Assembly (NCBI GenBank): GCA_013423325.1
Contig: BLJB01000482.1
Location: 4,738 to 41,613 of the forward strand
DNA length: 36,876 nucleotides
Source of the DNA: Usnea hakonensis
Taxonomy: Eukaryota > Ascomycota > Lecanoromycetes > Lecanorales > Parmeliaceae
Direction of reading: 5' to 3'
In this document: positions 22,317 through 31,640 of the stretch, one piece after another
How positions within the stretch are numbered: position 1 is the stretch's first letter
Layout: the number at the start of each line of letters is the position of its first letter
Made by a program: the position numbers and the translations under genes
The notes under the pieces: model-generated
The model's input: the letters and a program-made list of their open reading frames with translations, nothing else
What the model was told of the DNA's origin: nothing
Databases searched by the model: none

Positions 22317-23585
22317 ATGGAGACTCTACCTGCCCCAGTATCTGAAGCACTTCAGTTCGAACGGTCCAATTGGTCGGACGGCTCGGTGCTTGATGACGCC
22401 TTCTACACTGTGCCTGCGGACTCTGCAAAAGCCCCAGCGGGGACGTTGCTTAAAGTTGATAAGGATGTCGATACATCCAAGTACCTCCTGCCTCCGGCTA
22501 CAGCATTATCTCGTTTCATATATCAGTCTGAAAGCCTCAGTGGTGCTCTGGTTCCGGTCTCAGCGTTAGTACTGTGGCCCTACTCCCCACGATCTCAATC
22601 TGATGGGTTTCCCATCGTCGCCTGGGCGCACGGTACCAGTGGGACCTTTCCAGATTGTGCACCCTCTCACCTGAAGAATCTCTGGCAGCACTTCCTTGCA
22701 CCATATCAGCTTGCTCTACAAGGATACGTCGTGGTCGCAACGGACTATGCTGGACTTGGTGTGCATAAACACACATCCGGACAAGCAATCGTACACGAAT
22801 ACCTTGCAGCCCCAAGCCAGGCAAATGACGTGGTTTACTCCGTGCAAGCAGCACAATCGGCCTTCACAGAGCTTTCTCGGGAATTTGTCGTTATTGGTCA
22901 CTCCCAGGGGGGTGGTGCCGCGTGGGCTGTCGCCCAAAGACAAGCCTCGAAGCCAATTGCGGGATGCTTGGGATCTATTGCTATTTCTCCGGTGACGACG
23001 ATCCTGGACGAGCTCGAACCCTTTCGGTCTCTTCTTGCCGTGGGCGCTTTTTCCGGGATAGCTTCCGATGATTTGCACTCAAAGACCGAACAAGTATTTA
23101 CCCCCGAGGGTAAACAACGTGTTACCGCTGTGCAGCAACTGGGCGCGGGCGTCGCCAGCGCTACTGCCCTCTTACTCGGACTGGGTATGCTCCAGGCCGA
23201 ATGGGAACAGGATCAAGATGTCCGCGAATATCTGTCTTTGATCTCCAACGGTGGAAAAAATATCGGATGTCCACTCCTGGTCATCCACGGAGAGTCAGAT
23301 TCAAGACTGAGCCCTGTCACAGCAACAAAAGCGGTAGAGAAGACCATGGCGCTTTTCCCCCACTCTCAGCTCGAATATATTTTGTTGCCCCATATGACGC
23401 ACTCGCCAGCAATGCTGGCCTCTCAGCGAACATGGATGGATTGGATTGAAAAGAGATTTGCGGGAGGCGAAATTAAGCCGTATCGGCCAGGGGAAAAGCT
23501 TGTCCCTGCTCGACCCGGGACTGCTTATCTAGCAGAACAGAACTGGTATCTCGAACCTGCCACCCAATTTTTTCACGCACCCTAA
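22317..23585 (+). CDS. LIP-family (secretory lipase-like) alpha/beta hydrolase
   Basis: This intronless gene encodes 422 residues. The fold and order fit the fungal LIP family of triacylglycerol lipases/esterases: an oxyanion-side AHGTSG motif (about 104-109), a VVVATDYAGLG strand-turn (about 138-148), the nucleophile elbow GHSQGGG with Ser196, a VIHGESD strand with candidate acid Asp328, and HMTHSP with candidate base His362. Family members hydrolyse ester bonds of lipids or small acyl esters. Most secreted LIP proteins have a signal peptide, but this N-terminus (METLPAPVSEALQF) has no hydrophobic segment, so the enzyme may be intracellular or the true start may differ. The ATG is the first in frame after a CT-rich leader. 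There are no breaks, and base composition is normal despite RIP blocks on both sides. The precise substrate cannot be told from the sequence. Confidence 0.88.
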   Translation: METLPAPVSEALQFERSNWSDGSVLDDAFYTVPADSAKAPAGTLLKVDKDVDTSKYLLPPATALSRFIYQSESLSGALVPVSALVLWPYSPRSQSDGFPIVAWAHGTSGTFPDCAPSHLKNLWQHFLAPYQLALQGYVVVATDYAGLGVHKHTSGQAIVHEYLAAPSQANDVVYSVQAAQSAFTELSREFVVIGHSQGGGAAWAVAQRQASKPIAGCLGSIAISPVTTILDELEPFRSLLAVGAFSGIASDDLHSKTEQVFTPEGKQRVTAVQQLGAGVASATALLLGLGMLQAEWEQDQDVREYLSLISNGGKNIGCPLLVIHGESDSRLSPVTATKAVEKTMALFPHSQLEYILLPHMTHSPAMLASQRTWMDWIEKRFAGGEIKPYRPGEKLVPARPGTAYLAEQNWYLEPATQFFHAP

Positions 23586-24527
23586 GGAACGATTTCACGC
23601 TGCGTCAGGATGTGGACTTGCGTTTGTGCGGCCTATATTCCGTATAGAGTAGTGAATTAGCATGGGAGTCAGGGAAGTCGGAATTGGCACCAACAGCGCC
23701 TAGGGTGGAAAAGGAAATGCCGCGCAGAAGATGCGAAGCCTAATACTACCTTTCTTTTATATTAGTAGATACTTAGCGTAGCTCCACACTTGTTCGGTAC
23801 TCCGGCGGTATCGTCATGTCACCAGCAGCTTATTGAAGAGCTTCTTGCAAGTCGCAACTGTAATCGGGTATGAGATGATCGAGTGCATCGCAACGCGTCC
23901 ACCATTTCTAACATGAGTGGGGTATTGAACCTGTATCGTTGGACGTATCGCGGGGCGGGAGTGGTGGTGTATGGTTGACACGTGGCGACGCCAGGCGTAA
24001 AGTTGCCTATCCTCTCATGTCATACATACGAAATATGCGCCCCGCCGATCATACTTCTTGCGGCAGCTAATCCGAAGCACTCTCCCGGAAATAACCCTGC
24101 TGCATCCATAAGCTGCAGAAATGTTGCATGACCGACTTTCCATTGGAGGAGCGAGCATTCAGCCTGACAGCAAGAATTGCGTCATACTCATTCTCCGTCC
24201 CAGCCTTGCGGGCCGACTACGAAAGTACGGAGCTATTGTTGGAAGGGAAGAGGCTGATCCGAATGCCTTAAAGTATAAGCCATGCACAGAGATGGGTCAC
24301 GCCGGGCGATGGATGTTACGCATACATATTCCCCGCTTCTTTGGATGCCTCCGAGGCTGGATCTTTGCCAAGCCTAGGAAGTGCAACCCACCCTTTCAGG
24401 CTGCGCAGAGGATCAACTTGATCAAGGGTAGTTGGATCTAGAGCAAACTTCCTTCACTTAAAACCTCAGCGTCCCCAGCCGCCTTCTGTGCTAGACCCTC
24501 TCCACTCACCACTATCGGCCTCAGACA
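23586..24527. other. Intergenic region downstream of the lipase gene
   Basis: The first part (about 23,740-23,780) is TA-rich and may hold the 3' end of the lipase transcript. A 106-codon plus-strand frame (24,121-24,441) shows no recognised domain. The last 90 bases (about 24,440-24,527) are CT-rich with CTCACCACT-like text, resembling a fungal promoter and leader for the small frame that starts at 24,528. Confidence 0.4.
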
Positions 24528-24746
24528 ATGGCGAGAGTTAAGCGCGATGATTCGAAAGATCCCAACCACGATGTTAAAATCCACATTATCTTTGCTATAT
24601 TCACAGCTCTCTCATTGACCGCGCTGATTCTTCGATTGATGTCAAGACGCATCAAGCGTCTCTCGCGTCGAGTATCAAGCTATTCAATACGTGAAAGAAA
24701 ACGAGGCACTGCTGAAATTCGATTGGAACGGGCGGTAGATCCGTAA
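24528..24746 (+). pseudogene. N-terminal remnant of a SAT4/PTH11-type seven-helix protein
   Basis: This 72-codon frame starts with an ATG after a promoter-like CT-rich leader. Residues about 17-37 (VKIHIIFAIFTALSLTALIL) form one clear membrane helix, followed by RLMSRRIKRLS. A first helix ending in RL, then a basic R/K-rich turn, is how the fungal rhodopsin-domain (SAT4/PTH11-related) membrane proteins begin; these normally continue with a GWDD motif and six more helices. None of that is present: the frame turns into Arg-rich text and stops at 24,746. I read it as a truncated remnant. It could instead be a small single-helix membrane protein of unknown function. The family call rests on one short segment. 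Confidence 0.4.
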
Positions 24747-24796
24747 CAGTAAGAATGAAAAAGATATACTTTGCCCGAAACCCACGTTGACTGACT

Positions 24797-25148
24797 GATC
24801 CACTTAGCCTTCCAAACTGCCGTGTCTCTCGCGGAATACGACGCCTAGGATATAAAGGATGTACCCTGCAAGTGGTGCAAGAAGACGAACCACCTTTCGG
24901 ACAATTGCTGGACCAAGTACAAGGAGAAAAAGGACAAGAGTGTCTTTCTGAAGCAGAAGCATTTCGAAATGGTGACGAACATGTCGAGGCGGTTCCAAGA
25001 TTATCTAGAGAGTGCCACCGACACTGATCCTTCCAAGATGGCCAAGTCGTACGGATTGAGAGATGATGACTATGAAGAAGGTGTGACGAGACAGAGGAAA
25101 GAGAAGAAAGATAGAAAGGATGACAAGAAGAGGGCGGAGGGATATTAG
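24797..25148 (+). pseudogene. Gag-like CCHC zinc-knuckle fragment with a stop codon
   Basis: In one frame the sequence reads LAFQTAVSLAEYDA, a TAG at 24,853, then DIKDVPCKWC and KKTNHLSDNC: a perfect CX2CX4HX4C zinc knuckle starting near 24,868. A charged, Lys-rich tail follows and ends at TAG 25,146-25,148. Such knuckles bind nucleic acid and are typical of retrotransposon Gag, often Copia-type when followed by W and a basic stretch. There is no ATG in this frame before the stop. The TAG sits after GCC and would be CAG before a C-to-T change at CpA. Unlike the Gag copies in the RIP blocks, all four ligands are intact here. It could alternatively be a piece of a host CCHC protein. Confidence 0.5.
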
Positions 25149-25821
25149 GCTAGCGTAAGATAGCCGTAGGACTAGAGTATGTAAGAATAGATAAGGAAGA
25201 CTAAGGTAAGTAAGTAGTTGCTTCTTCGGCTACGGATATGGACTAGCGCTTTGGCTTTAGACTATTTGCATGCATTCGCGTGGTTCACTACTACCTTAAT
25301 CGCTAAAACTGGGGCCGTCGTACGAAGATAGGGTTAGGGCTTTGTGGCAGGACTTTCGGTGCAGACCTCCGTACTATGTAGTAGTTTTATTCAATTTATT
25401 CCTTAGCTAATTCTCCTTGTTCTCATTCCAACTTGTAGCGATATGCGATTCATTGCGAATGTAGGGTAGCTTCTATGCAATAGTGAATAGTGTTAGTGTA
25501 AGAAACAAACCGATTCTAGCCTACTTTCCATGATTCTTTTGCCGCTACCTCGAACGTGTAGTAGCAAGGAATTTGATGGTTTTCAGTGTCAGTGAAGATA
25601 GTTAGATTGTCCTGAACGATCGAGTCGAGACAGGGTCTGTGATTTAGAGTTGTGACGCGTGGATTTGGCGTTTTGTTGGACGACACGCGCCGGCTACTAC
25701 TGTAAGTTACTAAAATTTGCGTAATCACCGTACTCGACTCCTGGAAGATATAAAGCGCTTCCGAATCAATAAGGATTCGGGCAAAATCACCTCGGATGCA
25801 TCGTCCTCATTGTTCACGAAT
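25149..25821. other. Intergenic and 5' region of the RecQ gene
   Basis: About 25,149-25,220 is short of CpA and TpG, resembling weak RIP. The rest is normal. The open frame of the helicase extends upstream of its first ATG to a TAA at 25,711, giving about 36 extra codons with no ATG. A GTAAGT donor-like site at 25,701 is followed by TTACTAAAA, so an upstream coding exon spliced into this frame cannot be excluded, but I could not find an ATG exon that fits. Confidence 0.4.
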
Positions 25822-28800
25822 ATGACTTCCTATCTCCAAAACGACCAGAAACAGGATGAGTTCGGTGACATTGATGATGAAGACTTATTGCTGGCTGAGA
25901 CGTCCAATCAAAGCCTAAAAAGATCATTCGACTCCGATGACCGGTCTCCATCGAAGAGAACCAGAACGACAGAGAATGAATCGGCCTCGACTTCATTGGC
26001 GCGAAAAATCCTGAAAGACACCTGGGGGTTTCCGGAATTCAAACATAAGCAGGAGCAAGCGATTACGCGGCTCATTGATGGAGGAAGTGCCGTTGTCGTG
26101 TTTCCTACTGGGGGAGGCAAGAGTCTCGTCTATCAGATACCCGCTCTGGCATTTGATTATCATGACGAATTATGTAATGGAACACGAGGGGGAGGAGTCA
26201 CGCTCGTTGTCAGCCCATTGATCGCGCTTATGAAAGTGAGAAAATCCCCCAACAGCTTTATCCAAAGATGGACTGTGCTATTAATTCGTTGATTGAACTT
26301 GTTAGCTGATCACTGGTATTAGGATCAAGTGGACGCGTTGAGAAAGCGAGGGGTCTGTTGTGCTGCCATGGACTCGTCTCAGACTCGAGATGCATGGCTT
26401 GATACGTGCGATAAATTGCGAAGGGGGCAACTCAAATTACTGTAAGTCAAAAATTCGTTACTTTCGGTAAGCAGTCTAGGTTTAAAGGTCCAATCTCGTT
26501 CATATCATCTCATGATTCCTCCCGGGGAAGATATATGCCTAGCTGGACGACTTGCCATGTTCGGTGGGCGTGCCTCTCTATGACCAATGGGAACTCAGGC
26601 ACCGGCGATCTCCCATTTTACTATCTGGTTTCTAAGAATTCTCAGTCTTTGAGTTTAGTGTGTCCCAGGACAGTGGCCTTTTTTTACATCCTTTACTTTT
26701 CCGTGAGCATCACAGGAAAGGCATCCTGAGCAGGTCTTGCTTCAATTGCATTTGCTATGGAACGCCTCTTTGAATAGTTGTGCTTAAAATCACCCTCAAA
26801 AGAAAAAGTCACTGAATCTCCATTAGATATGTAGCTCCCGAGCGGCTCAATAATGAAGGGTTTGTTGAGATGATAAATGCCACCAAAGTTCGCTTGATTG
26901 CCATTGATGAAGCGCATTGTATTTCCGAATGGGGCCATGCTTTCCGGCCCGACTATCTCAAGGGCAAGTCTTCCACCACTGAGGTCTTTGCACAGAGGTA
27001 CGCTTACGAAATGCTGTTTCAGTTGCAAGATTTGCAAAAGAAGTCCAAGCCGAAAGAATTCTGTGCTTGACCGCAACAGTAAGATCTCCCATCCGTCCTT
27101 TCACGTACCTTTCAAAGGCTGATAGATCGTTGAATACATCAAGGCTACTCCGAAGGTTGTAGAGGACATATGTACTTCTTTCGATATAGACCCGGCAGCT
27201 GTGTTTCGCACCACTACGTACCGCAAGAAGTAAGTTGCTCTGCATTATTTGACATAAGGGACGGTGTTTGAATTGACAACTTATCAACAGCTTACGTCTG
27301 CTTGCTCAGTCCTTCGAGTCTGCCAAGGAAAAGGAGCGAGCTTTGTCAACATTCCTAAAAAAGCACAAAGGACCTTCCATAGTCTACGTTCAAACACATG
27401 ATGTATGTACAGATCTCTATTGCAAGTACAAGGATTCTAATTTGCGCCAAAGCAAACGGATACTGTAACAGCAAGTCTGAAACGCGCGGGCTTCAATGCT
27501 TACGGATATCATGCGGGGATGAAAAGTGACGCTAGGACCGAAGTGCAAGATAGATTCATGGCCTCAGATAACATCGTCATCGTCGCTACAATAGCTTTCG
27601 GTATGGGTATAGACAAGTCGAATATCCGCAACATTGTTCATTACGCCGTTCCCAAAAGCATAGAAGGCTACAGCCAAGAAATCGGACGCGCTGGACGTGA
27701 TGGCCTGGAGAGCGTCTGCATGATCTATCTCTGCGCCGAGGATATCAAGATCATGGAGGGATGGTCAAGAGCCGATGTCCCAAGCTTAAGGAGTGTCAAA
27801 GGATTGGTGGGGAATTTTCTGGCACTTCACCAATCTGCTAAGGCAGGGTATGTCATTGAACGGAACCTGAACGACGAGTCCAAAGAATGGGACATCCGGG
27901 TAAGTCCTCCCCCAGCTCCCCCAAAATCACAAGGGAAACCAAGCCCCCCCTAAGCAAGCCTTCCAGAAAACCGCCCTCGATCTCCTCAACGCCCAGCTCG
28001 AACTCCGCTTCGGCCTCATCCGAGCAATCACCCCCAAATACTCCGAATACAAATACATCAAATCCCCCTCCTTCGAAACCCTTACCGCGGCGGACTCCTC
28101 CTCCCCCGTCACCAAGGCCCTCAAAAAAGCCAGCAAGACCGCCCTCAAATACACCCGCGTCGACGTCGACGCCGCCGCGTCCGTGGGCCGCTTCCCGCGC
28201 GCCGACGCCGTCCGGAAACTCCAGGAGTGGAACGACAGCGGCGCCGTCGAGCTCCATCCCAGCGGCGTCGTCAATCGGTTCCGCGTCCTTGGAGAGTTCC
28301 CACGAGACGAGGAGGCGAAAGGCCGGATGATCAGGTCTCTCTACGCGGATATCGAGAACAGAGAACGGAGCGATATGCAGCGCGTCTGGCGCGTCATCGA
28401 CCTCTTCACCACCGCGCAAGGCTGCCTCAGCAGAGAATTGGCGAGGCATTTCGCGGACGAGGATACCGTGCCCGATGAAGGTTGCGGGCATTGCAATTCC
28501 TGCCTTGAAAACGCACCGAAAATCGTTTTCCAGCTGGATCGGGCGGGGAATCGCCCCCTGGACGAGGATAAAGTCCAGCCTATACTCTCCGCCACGACGG
28601 TCAGGGACGATGCGAGGTTCCTGGCTCGGGTCGCGTTTGGGATTTCGAGCCCTAGGGTTACGGCGGAGAAGTTGGGGAAGAAGGAGGTGTTTGGGTCCAT
28701 GTCTGTGGATGGGTGTGCTTTTGAGGTGAGCTCTCTTGTATCCTTGGTTTCACCCCCCCCCCCCTTTTTTTTTCTTTCCGAACGGGAAGGCTGATGATAT

Positions 28801-28859
28801 ACTCTCCCTTCCTCCCTTCACAGGATCTCCTCAAACGCTTCGAAAAAGAATGCCATTGA
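25822..28859 (+). CDS. RecQ-family ATP-dependent 3'-5' DNA helicase (9 exons)
   Basis: Exons, by motif continuity: 25,822-26,235; 26,323-26,441; 26,827-26,963; 27,023-27,078; 27,144-27,229; 27,291-27,402; 27,453-27,899; 27,955-28,725; 28,824-28,859. The product is 725 residues. Motifs in order: motif 0 FPEFKHKQEQAI (70-81), Walker A TGGGKS (96-101), SPLIALMK/DQVDAL across intron 1, YVAPERLNNEGF (179-190), DEAH (205-208), LCLTAT/ATPKVVEDI across intron 4, HAGMKSD, IAFGMGIDKSN, and arginine fingers in SQEIGRAGRD (382-391). A RecQ zinc site is intact at Cys614, Cys634, Cys637 and Cys640. No HRDC domain follows. RecQ enzymes unwind recombination and replication intermediates in the nucleus. The acidic, Ser-rich N-terminus (1-60) is not conserved. 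The start is the first ATG but an upstream exon is possible. All known catalytic residues are present, so it is probably functional. Confidence 0.9.
26442..26826 (+). other. Long intron 2 of the RecQ gene
   Basis: Donor GTAAGT at 26,442 and acceptor CATTAG ending at 26,826 join LKLL to YVAPERL without losing a residue, so this is one 385-nt intron. The other seven introns of the gene are 50-98 nt. The extra length could come from an old insertion. I found no clear inverted repeats or coding frame within it. Confidence 0.75.
26964..27022 (+). other. GC-AG intron 3 of the RecQ gene
   Basis: The join needed to restore RPDYLK/VARFAKEV puts the donor at GCAAGT (26,964) and the acceptor at TTTCAG (ends 27,022). 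GCTTAC near 27,003 is a good branch point. The nearby GT donors give the wrong frame or an intron of about 25 nt. The intron length of 59 nt is normal for fungi. Confidence 0.8.
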
Positions 28860-29567
28860 ACAGGGGCATGGCCCACGGCCATTACATATAGCAGGGGTAT
28901 GGCGCGTTCTTTTAGCGTAGGGGGGTATACCTATGTCACTAGCCTAGATCTACCTAGCGGGAGGGGGGGGGTATATGCAGTAAAAGGGGGGGTACACCTA
29001 TCCTGACCCTTGACTCATTGTGCGCCTTCCTGCAGAAAGATATTGAACGATAATGTGTCACCCTGTGGGCGAGTTTCGCTACCTACTTACCACTTATCAA
29101 TCGCTAAGGTTGTATCGAAATTTCCGTTTCAGCTACTTTATTCCCAGAAGCCAATAGGCGTTGGGTGCTAGAGTTCTTTGAGGATTTTAATATCAATATC
29201 AACAAATGTTGGGATTGCAACAACAGCAGGGTCTTGCGACAACCCCATTCGTTGGTATCGTACACAATAGGCTACGTCCACCGCTTCCGACGTATTTGAG
29301 GTCAGCAACGAGTCGATGGATGATGCCTCGCAACTCGCAAGCGTCATGAAACGCGTTTTGCGTCCGGTTTCTGCGGATTTGTTTTCCGCATACACCCTCA
29401 TGAACTCAGCTGGGACACGGGATCCAAGCACATGCCCCTCTGCATTCCCTATGAATCCCCTTCGGATGATGAAACTCAAATACAAGCTTGTGGGCCCCCA
29501 TTCCCACTGCAGCTTGTTGCTGCGCGTACTGCTCTAAATCTTACTGATCCGTTGCGTTGATTCGCTC
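28860..29567. other. Intergenic region between the RecQ gene and the esterase remnant
   Basis: About 28,915-29,000 holds G-rich direct repeats: GGGGGGTATACCTAT near 28,918 and GGGGGGGTACACCTAT near 28,984, with another G-run at about 28,962. A minus-strand frame (29,485-29,168) is open for 105 codons. It begins with TTG, contains GHVLGSRVPAEFM and an Asp/Ile-rich end, matches no family I know, and has its first ATG about 29 codons in. I leave it uncalled. Confidence 0.4.
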
Positions 29568-29646
29568 ATGATGCATCGTCAAGTCTCGTGTATACTTGCT
29601 GCTTTTTTTGTCTTCGAAGCCGTCATTCCGGCGCCAGCGTTGGCCG

Positions 29647-29678
<32 letters not shown>

Positions 29679-29850
29679 NNTTGGGCCCCCCCCCCCCCCC
29701 CCCCCAACCACTGTCGTTGATTTGGGCTACACCCAACATCAAGGTTGTCTTGGAGTATGTTTGGTCTTTGTTCTTGTACGGGAAAGTCAAGGAAGAGGGT
29801 CTTCATTTGACATACTTTGTCACATTGAGAGAGGTTTGCAACGTGGCTAA
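29568..29850 (+). pseudogene. 5' end of a secreted type-B carboxylesterase, truncated, with poly-C and N gap
   Basis: From ATG 29,568 (second ATG at 29,571) the frame reads MMHRQVSCILAAFFVFEA then VIPAPALAA, a good signal peptide with a likely cut near ALA. It then runs into 32 C residues (29,647-29,678), NN, TTGGG, and 20 more C residues (29,686-29,705). Beyond the run another frame reads PTTVVDLGYTQHQG, which resembles the first strand of fungal type-B carboxylesterases just after their signal peptide. The two pieces sit in different frames only because the length of the C-run is unknown. After HQG nothing matches an esterase, and the frame stops near 29,850. A normal enzyme has about 500-600 residues, so this is only the 5' end. 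The family call is tentative. Confidence 0.4.
29647..29705. repeat. Poly-C tract with unresolved bases
   Basis: There are 32 C bases, two Ns, TTGGG, and 20 C bases. The Ns mark an assembly uncertainty, and the tract length and the TTGGG interruption may be artefacts. Any protein read through this tract is unreliable. Confidence 0.9.
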
Positions 29851-30032
29851 GCCAAATGATAGTCCTCCCGCCCTCTGTGGTTTGTTGTTCGTTCATTCAA
29901 AGTTCTCCTTTTCGCCGCTTCTTATTTAATTTCAATATCTGAACGCATGATACGGGATAAATGAGTGTCAACATGAATGAAATCTGTTCGAGACAAGAAG
30001 CACAGGGTGTTTCGATACGCAGACAGATCTGA
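29851..30032. other. Convergent intergenic spacer
   Basis: This short spacer lies between the plus-strand esterase remnant and the 3' end of the minus-strand hydrolase. It shows no gene. Its AT content rises slightly near 29,920-29,950, which may include the polyadenylation signals of the hydrolase. Confidence 0.4.
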
Positions 30033-31081
30033 CTACAGGTCTTGCGTGTAGCCAAAACCCAGCCAGTGTCCGGTGATAAAATTCGCATCCTCCTTCAACC
30101 ACTCGTCTTTCAACGTCGCATCTCCATCAAACCCATGATCCCCGGGTCTGACATCCAACCGTACTGCACTCCCCGGAAGCTTCTTCTTCTTCAGCGCGTT
30201 TACAAATCGCTCGCTACCGCCTACCGGCACTGCTGAGTCCTCCTTGCCGTGCACAATCAATACCGCCGGCATATGTTCCGCCAGCGCCACCATTTCTATA
30301 GGGAACAACTCTTTACGGTCCCCGAGAAATTCTAGCATTCGCCCATTTTGTATAATAGAACAGGTAATATCCAGTCTAAAAGGTAGCAACGCACTCGTTA
30401 CTACCGTCCCCGGAGTTGTAGCCGCAATATGCGCGTCTACAACCTCGGTCGGTAGCATCGGCATACCGAATAGATGTTTCTCGAACTTAGTAGTGTAGAA
30501 AGGATCGTGCATATCGAGCTGCGGGTAGAGGCCGATTACGCCCTTAATGCTACCAGCGGGCTGCGTAAGGGCGGATTGTACGGCTAGCCAGCCGCCGGAG
30601 CTATCTCCCACGACGAGAATTTGGGTAAAGTCGATTTGCGGTGCGTCCGCTGCCGTTGCCGTGTAGGAGACGAAAGATTGCAAGTTACTATGCACCCATT
30701 TCCACAAGTCGGATAGGTCGGCCAGGATGTCGGTACCGGTAGCCTCGGGGAGGAGACGGTAGTCTGCGGAGACAATAATAGCGTCATTAAGGAGCGCGAG
30801 CTCAAGGATCCAGTTTGTAAAGAACAGAGGGAGCATCGAGGCACCGAGGATCTGTTTTGTATGCGTTAGTTAGTGTTGACTAGCCTGCCGCGGAAACTGC
30901 CTACCAAGAATCCGCCATGAAAGCGTACTATTAGAGGATGTTTTTAGGCTCCTGGTACCAACTTCTTGGGTATCAAGACATCGACGCCAATGGGGTGCTC
31001 ATTGACGGTCTTGTAGCTGGTGCTATAGATATGGAAGGGGGAGAACTTTTCCGGATTCAAGGCTGCGGCTGACATGGACAT
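30033..31081 (-). CDS. Alpha/beta hydrolase (HGG/GDSSGG type) with one in-frame stop codon
   Basis: On the minus strand exon 1 is 31,081-30,905 and exon 2 is 30,851-30,033. The 53-nt intron has donor GTAGGC, a perfect CACTAAC branch point and acceptor AACAG. Together they give 332 codons including the final stop. The protein shows MSMSAAALNPEKFSPFHI at its start, an HGGF oxyanion motif (55-58), SADYRLLPEA, the nucleophile elbow GDSSGG with Ser143, candidate acid Asp264 in VHGKEDS, and candidate base His298 in GDHGFDGD. This is the pattern of HSL-like fungal esterases. Codon 46 (30,946-30,944) is TAA between VPGA and KHPLIVRFHGG; a single CAA-to-TAA change would explain it. Removing it as part of an intron would need an unlikely donor or a 31-nt intron. 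So the gene is a recent pseudogene, the stop is read through, or the base is wrong. Confidence 0.75.
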
Positions 31082-31502
31082 CTTGTGCAAAATTGGACAA
31101 ATTTTATGTATCTAACTTAGCAACGAGACTGTGGGTTGTGGAGAAAATTTGAGGGAAAGAGCTAAGAATCGGAGGTTTGCTGTAAAAGTGGTTGGGATGT
31201 GACGCTTTTAGGGAGATGCTGCAATATTTGATATTTATTTTACCGGGTTTCGAAAACTTTCCACGGTGTATATTATCGCATTGAAACAATGACATACCGT
31301 GGTTCGTGTTTCACTTACGATACGTCCAGTGATCACTTCTCAACCCACACTACGGAAGTTGTCCTTGGTAGTGTGCCTTTCCGATGCGTTATTGATTGTC
31401 CCACCTCTCTTATTACCAGCACCGATCTCTCAAGAAATCCGCTTCACAATTCGCTGCTGTCAACAACATGAAAGACTCTTTGAAAGAGCCCTTCTTACCG
31501 AG
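31082..31502. other. Upstream region of the hydrolase and edge of the gene island
   Basis: On the minus strand the first about 60 bases are the hydrolase leader. An AAATAAATAT element about 150 bases upstream (31,231-31,240) may be a TATA-type site. The plus-strand open frame (31,299-31,646) runs into the LINE fragment and has no domain. CA and TG content is normal up to about 31,500. Confidence 0.4.
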
Positions 31503-31640
31503 CAATTGGATTGGATTTCATACTCGTGTCTATCTAACTATATGAAAGATAATTACGGGAAGCTCTATAGCAATATTATAGAGGAAACCTTTACTTGCGC
31601 CAGGGTAAAAACCTCCACACGTTTCTTCTATTATAATATC
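31503..31640 (-). mobile_element. 3' end of a LINE copy (copy 3), minus strand, mildly RIP-mutated
   Basis: This is the reverse complement of the last about 135 bases of LINE copies 1 and 2. It has the AATCC-type tail (AATTGGATTGGATTTCATAC at 31,503-31,522), then the complement of GACACGAGTATGAA, and the complement of GAGCTTCCCGTAATTATC. It retains TGCGCCAGGGTAAAAACC where copies 1 and 2 have lost CA or TG. Beyond about 31,640 similarity becomes weak, so the copy is truncated or diverged. Confidence 0.75.

Noticed and set aside
24121..24441. 106-codon plus-strand frame as a gene
   Set aside because: It has no recognisable motif or secretion signal, and the composition is typical of intergenic DNA.
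27853..28491. Long open frames opposite and overlapping RecQ exon 8
   Set aside because: They are mirror effects of the C/G-rich codon bias in exon 8. The RecQ frame carries the conserved zinc-site cysteines.
28726..28794. RecQ ending by reading through intron 8 to a stop at 28,794
   Set aside because: The intron has a good GTGAGC donor and CACAG acceptor, and splicing gives an ending (FEDLLKRFEKECH) that fits the family better than a Pro/Phe run from the C and T tract.
29168..29485. 105-codon minus-strand frame as a gene
   Set aside because: It opens with TTG, shows no known family and has no supported splice partners; described only as part of the intergenic region.
30904..30990. An intron removing the TAA in the minus-strand hydrolase
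   Set aside because: The possible donors give an intron of about 31 nt or one with a poor donor that also deletes conserved residues before the HGG motif.
22317..31081. A biosynthetic gene cluster
   Set aside because: There is no backbone enzyme, transporter or pathway regulator. A lipase, a helicase and an esterase do not form a recognisable pathway.
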